A stretch of DNA of 6,224 nucleotides from Actinobacteria bacterium UBA2236 (GTDB lineage Bacteria > Actinomycetota > Actinomycetes > Nanopelagicales > Nanopelagicaceae): contig DDYK01000002.1 in the NCBI GenBank assembly GCA_002347935.1, positions 1,261-7,484 on the forward strand. The letters are read 5' to 3'. The position numbers were made by a program, and so were the translations under genes. The notes under the pieces were generated by a model. That model had not been told where the DNA came from, searched no databases, and saw only the letters and a list, made by a program, of their open reading frames with translations. Positions within the stretch are counted from its first letter, which is position 1. Every line of letters begins with the position of its first letter. Below are positions 1-6,224 of the stretch, in pieces.

Positions 1-2642
1 ATTGAGCCATAAGACATTGCTCCGGTTGAAAACCGCTTAACAATTTCTGAAATTGGTTCAACCTCATCTATTGATACCGGGGTTCTTAGGCCTTGCTTGA
101 ATGAGAAGAGTCCTCGAAGCGTCATCAAAGATTTGGATTGATCATCGACGCGTTTGGTATATCGCTGAAAAATGTCATAGCGCTTTGATCGTGTGGCATG
201 TTGGAGAGCAAAGACAGTCTCTGGATCGAAAAGATGTGGTTCGCCATCCCTCCTCCATTGATACTCCCCGCCACTTGGAAGGCGCTTAGTACCTGGAACT
301 TCTCCCCCAGGTGGATAGGCGATGTGATGGCGCGCAATTGTTTCTTGCGCAATTACCTCAAGATTCACCCCGCCAAGGCGCGAGGTTGTTCCAACAAAGT
401 ATTCATTAACTAGGCTTTGCGACAATCCGATTGCTTCAAAAACTTGAGCTCCGGTGTAGGAAGCAATGGTTGATATTCCCATCTTGGACATAACTTTCAA
501 CACGCCTTTGCCCAACGACTTAATTAGATTCTTAACTGCCTTCTCTGGTGTAATCCCAGTAATTACTCCTGTTAAGACTAAATCTTCTGCGCTCTCCATC
601 GCAAGATAAGGATTAACAGCAGCTGCGCCATATCCAATCAAAAGCGCAACATGATGAACTTCTCTTACCTCACCACTTTCAACGACTAAACCAACTTTGG
701 TTCTAGTCTTTTCACGAATTAAGTGGTGATGCACAGCAGAGGTCAGAAGAAGAGATGGAATTGGTGCATTTTCTGCATCACCATCACGATCGGAGAGAAC
801 GATTATTCGAGATCCTTTAGATATTGCTTCAGAAACCTCTGCTCGAATCTGTTCGATTCTCTCTTGCAATCCCTGGCCCCCTTGAGAGATTGGAAAGAGG
901 CCGCGAATTACATAGGTAGAGAGCCCTGGATGATTATTGTCAGCGTTAACGTTAATTATTTTTGCAAGTTCATCATTGTCAATCACTGGAAAAGCTAACG
1001 AAATCTGTCTGCACGATGCTGGACCTGGATCTAGAAGATTATGTTCTGGACCAATGGATCCACCAAGTGAGGTAACTAGCTCCTCTCGTATGGCATCAAG
1101 TGGTGGATTGGTTACCTGAGCAAAAAGTTGTGAGAAGTAATCAAACAAAAGACGTGGCTTAGCCGAAAGCGCTGCAATGGGAGTATCGGTTCCCATAGAA
1201 CCTATTGGTTCAATTCCACTCTTGGCCATGGGAGTGATGATTATTCTTAACTCTTCTTCGGTATAACCAAACGCACGCTGTCTTCTTAAAACAGATGAGT
1301 GCGGATAAATAATGTGCTCTCTTGCTGGCAATTCTGAAAGTCGCACAATTCCTGCATGGAGCCACTCGCCATAAGGCGCGTTATTTGCAAGACTCTCTTT
1401 AATCTCCTCATCCTCAATGATTCGTCCAGATTGAATATCAACTAGGAACATTCGGCCTGGCTGAAGTCTTCCCTTTCGAATTACTTTTTCTTGTGGAATA
1501 TCAAGCACTCCCACTTCACTTGCAAGAACTACTAAGCCATCGTCTGTCACCCAGTAGCGTGATGGGCGTAATCCATTTCGATCCAAAACTGCGCCAATCT
1601 GCTTTCCATCAGTGAATGTGACACAAGCTGGTCCATCCCATGGTTCCATAAGCGAGGCATGGAAACGATAAAAGTCCTTTAACTTCTCTGGCATCGTTTC
1701 ATGATTTTCCCAAGCCTCAGGAATCATCATAAGAATAGAGTGGGCCAGACTGCGCCCCCCAAGATAGAGCAGTTCCAATACCTCATCAAAGGAGGCAGAG
1801 TCACTACCTGAGGGATCAACAATTGGAAATAGCCTAGATAAGTCGCCAGGAATCAGCTCACTTTCTAATAGCGCTTCGCGAGCTGCCATCCAATTGCGAT
1901 TTCCCCTAACCGTATTTATCTCACCATTATGTGCGATGAATCGATAGGGATGGGCAAGTGGCCAAGATGGAAAAGTGTTGGTAGAAAATCTTGAGTGAAC
2001 TAGAGCAAGAGGTGAAACCAATCGAGAATCTGAAAGATCAGGAAAGAACTCTTCTAATTGTCCGGTCGTAAGCATGCCCTTATAAACAATCGTTCTACTT
2101 GATAAGGAAGGAAAGTAAATCGAGAGTTCATGTTCAACTCTTTTTCTAAAGCAGAATGCTCTTCGATCTAAGTCTAAATCACTAACGCCATCATCTGATG
2201 AGATAAATAGTTGTTCAAAGTCTGGCATCACTGATAAGGCTGTTGCTCCAAGGGATGTTGCGTTAATCGGTAGCTTGCGCCAACCAAGAACTTTAAGATT
2301 CTCCTCGCCTGCAATCTGCTCAATCCGAGACTTATTTGCAAAATCCTTTGGTAAGAATGCAACTCCTGCCGCATAACTAAGGGGCAATGGCAACTCGAAT
2401 GGGAGAACTTCGCGGAAAAATTGATCGGGAATACAGATTAGAATTCCAGCCCCATCGCCGCTATTGACTTCAGAGCCAGATGCGCCGCGATGTTCTAAAT
2501 TTCTTAAGGCAATTAATCCTTTGGCAATTATTTCGTGAGTTGCGACTTTATTAAGGGTAGCCACCATCGCAACACCGCAAGCATCATGCTCATTGGCAGG
2601 GTCGTAGAGACCTACTGCCTTCGGTAGAGATGAGAAGACCAC
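1..2642 (-). CDS. gltB: Glutamate synthase (GOGAT) large subunit, N-terminal 880 codons, cut by the window edge
   Basis: This is the alpha subunit of glutamate synthase, which uses glutamine, 2-oxoglutarate and reductant to make two glutamates in the cytoplasm. The start is GTG at 2642: an in-frame TAA lies directly upstream, and GGGAG sits 6 nt before the start. Residues 1-21 look like the propeptide normally removed to expose the N-terminal nucleophile, here Cys22 in EHDACGV. The class II glutamine amidotransferase domain spans about 22-430, with HSRFSTNTFPSWPLAHP (from 216), HNGEIN (238-243) and GSDSASFDE around Asp281. The central domain covers roughly 470-750 (GYGAAAVNPYL at 670-680). 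The FMN/2-oxoglutarate synthase domain begins near 790, and RFSTGAMSYGS (870-880) ends the window. Codon phase is the same at residues 22, 238, 680 and 880, so I see no frameshift. The family is usually about 1500 residues, so the 3[4Fe-4S] and C-terminal glucosamine-like repeat parts lie outside. gltD would be expected beyond it. Confidence 0.97.
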   Translation of the reverse strand, partial: MVFSSLPKAVGLYDPANEHDACGVAMVATLNKVATHEIIAKGLIALRNLEHRGASGSEVNSGDGAGILICIPDQFFREVLPFELPLPLSYAAGVAFLPKDFANKSRIEQIAGEENLKVLGWRKLPINATSLGATALSVMPDFEQLFISSDDGVSDLDLDRRAFCFRKRVEHELSIYFPSLSSRTIVYKGMLTTGQLEEFFPDLSDSRLVSPLALVHSRFSTNTFPSWPLAHPYRFIAHNGEINTVRGNRNWMAAREALLESELIPGDLSRLFPIVDPSGSDSASFDEVLELLYLGGRSLAHSILMMIPEAWENHETMPEKLKDFYRFHASLMEPWDGPACVTFTDGKQIGAVLDRNGLRPSRYWVTDDGLVVLASEVGVLDIPQEKVIRKGRLQPGRMFLVDIQSGRIIEDEEIKESLANNAPYGEWLHAGIVRLSELPAREHIIYPHSSVLRRQRAFGYTEEELRIIITPMAKSGIEPIGSMGTDTPIAALSAKPRLLFDYFSQLFAQVTNPPLDAIREELVTSLGGSIGPEHNLLDPGPASCRQISLAFPVIDNDELAKIINVNADNNHPGLSTYVIRGLFPISQGGQGLQERIEQIRAEVSEAISKGSRIIVLSDRDGDAENAPIPSLLLTSAVHHHLIREKTRTKVGLVVESGEVREVHHVALLIGYGAAAVNPYLAMESAEDLVLTGVITGITPEKAVKNLIKSLGKGVLKVMSKMGISTIASYTGAQVFEAIGLSQSLVNEYFVGTTSRLGGVNLEVIAQETIARHHIAYPPGGEVPGTKRLPSGGEYQWRRDGEPHLFDPETVFALQHATRSKRYDIFQRYTKRVDDQSKSLMTLRGLFSFKQGLRTPVSIDEVEPISEIVKRFSTGAMSYGS

Positions 2643-2768
2643 TTATCACTCCCAGAGAAAAATTGGTTTACTTCGACTCTATCTATTCTTTATTTCTCGA
2701 AGTTACTGGGACAACGACGGCCCTTAGAGGGGCGTTAATCTATCAAGAACTAGCTTTTTTGGCGCTGG
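2643..2768 (-). promoter_or_regulatory. Intergenic leader upstream of gltB, probable promoter region
   Basis: This 126-nt stretch is the largest gene-free segment in the window and the only one long enough for an ordinary promoter plus leader. The other gaps are 4 to 65 nt. The best sigma-70-like pair I can find is weak: TTGTCC (2714-2709, minus strand), a 16-nt spacer, then TAAAGA (2692-2687). A small imperfect GC-rich dyad (ACG-CCC against GGG-CGT with one bulged C, around 2721-2739) lies upstream. It has no T-run after it, so it is not an obvious terminator. A separate promoter for gltB is inferred from spacing rather than from a strong motif. Confidence 0.3.
2649..2653 (-). promoter_or_regulatory. 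Ribosome binding site of gltB
   Basis: On the minus strand GGGAG is followed by six bases (TGATAA) and then the GTG start. The spacing is good and supports the GTG at 2642. The TAA immediately before GTG excludes any longer in-frame start. Confidence 0.65.
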
Positions 2769-3476
2769 CTAGAGCCCAGAGATATGAGCAATCTGACCTA
2801 CTGATGCTGTTATCGCCATTCCCAGAGCGCCACCGAGGAGTATGCGAAGGGTTGGTCTGCCTAGCGCTGAACCTGAAGTCTTTGCGCTGATAACTCCTGC
2901 AATGAGCAGGCCAAGGAATGTAATTCCTACAATTGAAACGGCTTTTCCGCCAAGACTTGGAGAGAGTGCGCCAATAAGTGGAAGGGCCCCTCCAAATGCA
3001 AAGCTAATAGCAGAGGCAAAGGCTGCCTGAACTGGCCGAGCCTTAGTTAACTCATATTGGCCCAACTCATCACGAAGGTGAGCTCCTAGCGCATCATGGG
3101 CATGAAGTTCTTGAGCCACTTTTTCGGCAGTTACTCTGGATAGACCTCTTGATTGATAGATCTGAGTCAACTCCTCAAGTTCGCCTTCAGGATCAATTCT
3201 GTGATGCTCTATTTCTAAGATTCGATCTGACTCTTCAATATCGTTCTGCGATTTAACGGAGACATATTCACCAACTGCCATCGACATCGCCCCAGCTGCA
3301 ATTCCCGCCAGCCCAACAGTTACTACAAAGTCATTTTTTTGTGCGGAGACAACTCCAATCATTAAAGCTGCAGTTGAAACTAATCCATCATTAACGCCTA
3401 ATACAGCCGCTCTAAGCCAGCCTGCTCGATGAGTTCGATGCTCAGAGTTTCTAAGCTCTAGATTAGATTTGCTCAC
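2769..3476 (-). CDS. VIT1/CCC1-family divalent metal (iron/manganese) transporter
   Basis: This 235-residue membrane protein belongs to the vacuolar iron transporter (VIT1/CCC1) family, whose characterised members export Fe2+ or Mn2+ from the cytosol. TM1 (about 23-44) carries the signature GVNDGLVSTAALMIGV with Asp30. TM2 (about 51-73) carries GAMSMAVGEYVSVKSQ with Met64, Met66 and Glu70. These match the ion-path residue types known in eukaryotic VIT1. Residues about 75-145 form a charged Glu/His-rich cytoplasmic segment equivalent to the metal-binding domain, including EIEHHRIDPEGELEEL. Three more hydrophobic segments follow, near 148-170, 178-198 and 211-230. There is no rubrerythrin-like N-terminal fusion. 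The start is GTG, and an in-frame TAA four codons upstream leaves no other choice. It lies 4 nt after the lgt stop with only a close AGGG upstream, so translation is probably coupled to lgt. Family assignment is firm; the metal transported is not visible from sequence. Confidence 0.9.
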   Translation of the reverse strand: MSKSNLELRNSEHRTHRAGWLRAAVLGVNDGLVSTAALMIGVVSAQKNDFVVTVGLAGIAAGAMSMAVGEYVSVKSQNDIEESDRILEIEHHRIDPEGELEELTQIYQSRGLSRVTAEKVAQELHAHDALGAHLRDELGQYELTKARPVQAAFASAISFAFGGALPLIGALSPSLGGKAVSIVGITFLGLLIAGVISAKTSGSALGRPTLRILLGGALGMAITASVGQIAHISGL

Positions 3477-3480
3477 AGCC

Positions 3481-4302
3481 CTACTTTACACTCGAATCTT
3501 TCGGTAATTGATTCTGACGCAAGTAGATAAGAGAGGCGAAAAGTAGGATTACGCTCGTCCAAACATTGAGTCTTACTCCAAAAATTAAATTTGCTTCATC
3601 AATTCTAATTGTCTCAATCAGGGCTCTGGCTACACAGTAAAGCGAGACATATAGGGCAAACATTGAACCTGGAGCCAGCTTCCTACTTCTTCCAAGCCTT
3701 ATCAGAATGAAGGCGGCAATGAAGCACCAGATGGATTCATATAAAAAGACTGGATGAAAAGTTTCAACGCTTGAGTATCCAATGGGGCGATAGGCAGCTG
3801 GAATCTCAAGGGCCCAAGGGGCATTCAGCTCACGCCCAAAGAGTTCCTTATTAAACCAATTTCCCCAACGTCCAAGGCCTTGGGCTATTAATAGCCCAGG
3901 AGCGAGTGCATCAGCAAAACTTGCAAAGGAAATATCGCCACGAGATTTATTCCGGCGATATCCAATGTAGGCGCCAAGAAGTCCCAAAGAAATTGCGCCC
4001 CAGATTCCTAGTCCACCTTTCCAGATATAGAGAGCGCTGACTGGATCGCCATTAGCTCCAAAATATGCTTGGGGTGAGGAAATCACGTGATAGAGGCGAC
4101 CACCAATAATTCCAAATGGAACCGCATAAATTGCAACATCGCTAACTACACCAGTTCTGCCACCAAGTGCGACATATCTTCTATTTCCAATATAAACCGC
4201 AGCCAGGATTCCAGCAATTATGCTTAGGGCATAGAAGTGAAAAGTTAGCGGTCCAATCTCTACTTGAGATTGAGTTGGAGATGGGATCGCAGCAAATATC
4301 AC
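3481..4302 (-). CDS. lgt: Prolipoprotein diacylglyceryl transferase
   Basis: Lgt is an integral membrane enzyme that moves diacylglyceryl from phosphatidylglycerol to the lipobox cysteine of prolipoproteins, the first step of lipoprotein maturation. The Lgt signature is clear: GRWGNWFNKELFGR at 144-157, with Arg145, Asn148, Asn151 and Glu153. Other family landmarks are GGRLYHVI (67-74), GGLGIWGA (96-103), HPVFLYES (183-190) and the C-terminal RALIETIRIDEAN (226-238), whose arginines and glutamate match conserved Lgt positions. About seven hydrophobic segments are visible. At 273 residues it is a compact Lgt without the long C-terminal tail seen in Mycobacterium. The start is GTG and shares a 4-nt GTGA overlap with the stop of the upstream DsbA-like gene. 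I see no clear Shine-Dalgarno sequence, so translational coupling is likely. Confidence 0.97.
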   Translation of the reverse strand: MIFAAIPSPTQSQVEIGPLTFHFYALSIIAGILAAVYIGNRRYVALGGRTGVVSDVAIYAVPFGIIGGRLYHVISSPQAYFGANGDPVSALYIWKGGLGIWGAISLGLLGAYIGYRRNKSRGDISFASFADALAPGLLIAQGLGRWGNWFNKELFGRELNAPWALEIPAAYRPIGYSSVETFHPVFLYESIWCFIAAFILIRLGRSRKLAPGSMFALYVSLYCVARALIETIRIDEANLIFGVRLNVWTSVILLFASLIYLRQNQLPKDSSVK

Positions 4303-5045
4303 GATTTTGCTGCTTCGACCGCCGCCTTAAACTCATCTAGTTTAAATTCAGAGGTGGTGCGATTCCACGGCTTGCCGTTAATGAAAATTGTAGGAGTTCC
4401 TTCAACGCCATTCTTCTTCATTGACGATGCGACATTTTCAACTGCATCACCTGATTCATTATTATTGACGCAGTTGGCAAAGCTCTCGCTAGTAATTCCA
4501 AGGCGCGTGCCGATCTCTACTAGATTTTTATTAGAAAATAGACCGCTGTTCTCTCCACCTTGGATGTCAAAAAGTGCTCGGTGATACTCGATAAATCTTC
4601 CCTCAGGTACTGCGCAGTTTGCAGCATTTGAGGCACGAACTGACTCTTGACCCAAAAATGAAGCCATGTGGTAGGTGACTTCTGCTTGCTTGCCTCTAAT
4701 CAGAGTCTCTAGGTACTCTCCCATCGCATCTTCAAAGTACTTGCAATATGGGCATTGGAAATCTTCCCAAACATCTATTTTAAGTGGGTTATCGGCATTA
4801 AAGACCACACCATAATCTGCCTCAGGAGTAATCGTTGGAATTAGAGGTTCACCATTATTAGCAGTTGAAATGCTCTCAATTGATGCAGGTAGTGCAACGC
4901 TAGAACCAGATCGCTTATCCAAAATAGTGAAAATAACTCCAGATAAGACTACAAGTGCAATCATGCCAATCACGATGTTTCTAGTAACCGTATCTCCAGA
5001 TTTCGCAGAGTTGCTTACTTTTCTTTGGCGCGGTTCTTTTGGCAC
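4299..5045 (-). CDS. Membrane-anchored DsbA-like thioredoxin-fold protein (Thioredoxin_4 type)
   Basis: This 248-residue protein probably acts outside the cytoplasmic membrane as a thiol-disulfide oxidoreductase. A basic N-terminus (1-22) leads into one hydrophobic segment at about 23-41, then a linker, then a thioredoxin fold with a helical insertion. There is no lipobox, so it looks anchored by a signal-anchor helix. The active site is DFQCPYC, with Cys98 and Cys101, and the cis-proline loop is GTPTIFING (Pro218). Two further cysteines, Cys144 (NAANCA) and Cys192 (FANCV), sit where some actinobacterial DsbA proteins have a second disulfide. The start is GTG with AAAGGAG 9 nt upstream. Its stop overlaps the lgt start by 4 nt. 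The family assignment is firm. Whether it oxidises, isomerises or reduces substrates cannot be read from sequence, and no DsbB/VKOR partner is in view. Confidence 0.88.
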   Translation of the reverse strand: MPKEPRQRKVSNSAKSGDTVTRNIVIGMIALVVLSGVIFTILDKRSGSSVALPASIESISTANNGEPLIPTITPEADYGVVFNADNPLKIDVWEDFQCPYCKYFEDAMGEYLETLIRGKQAEVTYHMASFLGQESVRASNAANCAVPEGRFIEYHRALFDIQGGENSGLFSNKNLVEIGTRLGITSESFANCVNNNESGDAVENVASSMKKNGVEGTPTIFINGKPWNRTTSEFKLDEFKAAVEAAKS

Positions 5046-5110
5046 TATTTTTTACTCCTTTGGATTTTTTGAAGTATCTAAGACCTCAAGTCTAAACCAA
5101 ATTCAACAAA
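5046..5110 (-). other. Short spacer between trpA and the DsbA-like gene, with a weak dyad
   Basis: This 65-nt spacer is AT-rich. It contains a small inverted repeat, AGAC-(5 nt)-GTCT, at 5081-5093 and then the AAAGGAG site. The stem is only 4 bp and no T-run follows it closely, so it does not qualify as an intrinsic terminator. TTGAAT near the trpA end and TAGATA about 20 nt later could be a poor promoter, but the spacing is too long to call. Read-through from trpA is the simplest reading. Confidence 0.2.
5055..5061 (-). promoter_or_regulatory. Ribosome binding site of the DsbA-like gene
   Basis: AAAGGAG on the minus strand lies 9 nt before the GTG start at 5045. It is the strongest Shine-Dalgarno match in the window. 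It supports that start and suggests that this gene is loaded independently, while the two genes after it rely on coupling. Confidence 0.7.
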
Positions 5111-5914
5111 CTAGACGACTTGGCCCTGTCTGACACCTGCTGACAACTGCTGAGCTAGCAAAGTAACACTTTTACATGCTTGGGTGATATCGGCAGCTTC
5201 GAGTACTAACTTAATAAATGCTGAGCCCACAATAACCCCGTCAGCAAATTTTGCAACACTGGCAGCCTGCTCAGCAGTTGAGACTCCAAGTCCTACGGCA
5301 ATTGGAAGGTTTGTGACCTTGCGAAGCCTTCCGACTAATTCAGTAGCGGCCTCTGAGAGAGAATTTCTAGCACCAGTTACTCCCATAAGACTTGCTGCGT
5401 AAACAAAGCCTGAGCATCGAGCTGCAACCTTAACCAATCTTGAATCATCTGTGCTCGGAGCAACCACATAGACGCGAGACAAGTCATTTCTCTCTGTCTC
5501 TTCAATCCACTCATTAGATTCCTCAATAGTTAAATCTGGCGTGATAACTCCAACTCCTCCAGCGCTAGCAAGGTCGGCTGTGAATTGCTTAACTCCATAT
5601 CGCTCAATAGGATTCCAATAAGACATAACCAGTGTTGGAACGCTAACGCTAGAAACGACTTCCAAAACTTCTTTAGCTCCAGTTTGGTTTCGTAGAGCAA
5701 TCTCGGCGGCTTCCTGAATTATCAGTCCATCCATCACTGGATCGCTATATGCAAAACCAACTTCGACAATATCCACTCCGCCAGCAATGAGAGCTCTGAT
5801 TAAATCCTTAGATTCCTTGAGGGTTGGAAATCCCGCTGGCATATAGGCTATTAATGCTGCCCGATTCTCACTCTTAGCTCGCGCAAAGACCTGCTCCAAG
5901 CTTTCACTATTCAT
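5111..5914 (-). CDS. trpA: Tryptophan synthase alpha subunit
   Basis: TrpA cleaves indole-3-glycerol phosphate to indole and glyceraldehyde 3-phosphate and channels indole to TrpB. From ATG at 5914 it has 267 residues, a normal length for this TIM-barrel family. The catalytic pair is Glu51 (IVEVG) and Asp62 (PVMDG), matching E. coli Glu49 and Asp60. Loop 6 is LMGVTGAR (176-183), and the phosphate-binding region includes AVGLG (206-210) and GVIVGSAFIK (226-235). A frame-open TTG lies 12 nt further up, but AGGA abuts it with no spacing, whereas ATG has GAG 7 nt upstream and begins like relatives (EQVFARAKSENRAAL). It starts 14 nt after the trpB stop. Two usually conserved prolines in the active-site loop are replaced, by Ala55 and Leu64. 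The rest of the active site is intact, so I expect a working enzyme. Confidence 0.97.
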   Translation of the reverse strand: MNSESLEQVFARAKSENRAALIAYMPAGFPTLKESKDLIRALIAGGVDIVEVGFAYSDPVMDGLIIQEAAEIALRNQTGAKEVLEVVSSVSVPTLVMSYWNPIERYGVKQFTADLASAGGVGVITPDLTIEESNEWIEETERNDLSRVYVVAPSTDDSRLVKVAARCSGFVYAASLMGVTGARNSLSEAATELVGRLRKVTNLPIAVGLGVSTAEQAASVAKFADGVIVGSAFIKLVLEAADITQACKSVTLLAQQLSAGVRQGQVV

Positions 5915-5928
5915 TTTTTGTCTCAATC

Positions 5929-6224
5929 CTAAAGTGGAATCCCAAAGTATTGAGCAGCTGTTTGTACATCTTTATCGCCGCGCCCTGAAAGGTTTATAAG
6001 AAGAATGGCTCCACTTCCCAATTCATTTCCTACCTGAAGTGCCCCGGCTAGAGCGTGCGCCGTCTCTATCGCAGGAATTATTCCTTCGCTTTGCGAAAGT
6101 AGTGAGAAAGCATGCATCGCTTGATCATCGGTGATTGCTCGATATTCAGCTCGTCCTATGTCATGCAGGTATGCGTGCTCCGGGCCGACTCCTGGATAAT
6201 CAAGGCCAGCAGAAATTGAATGTG
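5929..6224 (-). CDS. trpB: Tryptophan synthase beta subunit, C-terminal 97 codons, cut by the window edge
   Basis: TrpB is the PLP enzyme that joins indole and serine to make tryptophan, in an alpha2-beta2 complex with TrpA. Only the C-terminal quarter is present. It begins within the family motif HSISAGLDYPGVGPEHAYL, continues through SEGIIPAIETAHAL, and ends with NLSGRGDKDVQTAAQYFGIPL. These are the conserved sequences of the TrpB C-terminal lobe. The catalytic lysine and the glycine-rich PLP phosphate loop lie upstream, outside the window. The frame is open to the edge, so the Met at 6117 is internal and not a start. The TAG stop at 5929-5931 lies 14 nt before trpA, the usual arrangement for a co-transcribed trpBA pair. 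Confidence 0.97.
   Translation of the reverse strand, partial: HSISAGLDYPGVGPEHAYLHDIGRAEYRAITDDQAMHAFSLLSQSEGIIPAIETAHALAGALQVGNELGSGAILLINLSGRGDKDVQTAAQYFGIPL

Noticed and set aside
101..1119. Several open frames of 60-91 codons on the plus strand and one of 75 codons on the minus strand at 125-352
   Set aside because: All lie inside gltB in other frames and none resembles a known domain. The gltB reading explains this stretch throughout.
2748..2774. Inverted repeat CTAGC...GCTAG with a T-run at the end of the VIT gene, as a terminator
   Set aside because: The stem is 5 bp with a 13-nt loop, and the T-run lies inside the loop on the plus strand rather than after a stem on the minus strand. 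It does not have terminator form.
2630..2890. An 86-codon plus-strand open frame across the gltB start and the VIT gene end
   Set aside because: It overlaps two well-supported genes and the spacer, and its product shows no family features. It is antisense shadow.
4264..5402. Plus-strand open frames of 72-106 codons opposite lgt, the DsbA-like gene and trpA
   Set aside because: They are antisense to strongly conserved genes, have no recognisable domains and no convincing ribosome binding sites.
5915..5926. TTG start for trpA giving four extra residues (MRQK)
   Set aside because: The only nearby AGGA touches the TTG with no spacer, and the extra residues have no counterpart in the family. ATG at 5914 fits TrpA N-termini.
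5929..6117. A separate 62-residue gene starting at the Met at 6117
   Set aside because: The frame stays open to the right edge and encodes conserved TrpB sequence upstream of that Met, so it is the tail of trpB.

Overview
The window is a compact stretch of bacterial core genome in which every gene lies on the minus strand. In transcription order (high to low coordinates) it reads: end of trpB, trpA, a membrane-anchored DsbA-like thioredoxin-fold protein, lgt, a VIT1/CCC1-family metal transporter, and the first 880 codons of gltB (large subunit of glutamate synthase), which runs off the left edge.

The order trpB-trpA-(DsbA-like)-lgt-(VIT family)-gltB, and the actinobacterial flavour of the proteins (for example the SYGS-type GltB, the GRWGNWFN motif of Lgt, and the YAASLMGVTGAR loop of TrpA), point to an actinobacterium. 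Base composition by eye is well below that of Streptomyces or Mycobacterium, roughly the mid-40s percent GC. Gene spacing is very tight: a 4-nt overlap, a 4-nt gap and a 14-nt gap. Together these suggest a streamlined low-GC actinobacterium such as the freshwater acI/Nanopelagicales group. That placement is inference.

Region by region: 5915-6224 is the trpB C-terminus and the trpB-trpA junction. 5111-5914 is trpA. 5046-5110 is a short spacer carrying the ribosome binding site of the DsbA-like gene. 2769-5045 is three back-to-back envelope genes (DsbA-like, lgt, VIT family) that look translationally coupled. 2643-2768 is the only sizeable spacer, at 126 nt, and probably holds the gltB promoter. 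1-2642 is gltB.

TrpB and TrpA form the last enzyme of tryptophan synthesis. The middle genes concern protein maturation at the membrane (disulfides, lipoprotein acylation) and metal transport. GltB makes glutamate from glutamine and 2-oxoglutarate. I see no mobile element, CRISPR array, RNA gene or clearly new system. The hunt yields a few modest points, the best being two substituted prolines in the catalytic loop of TrpA.
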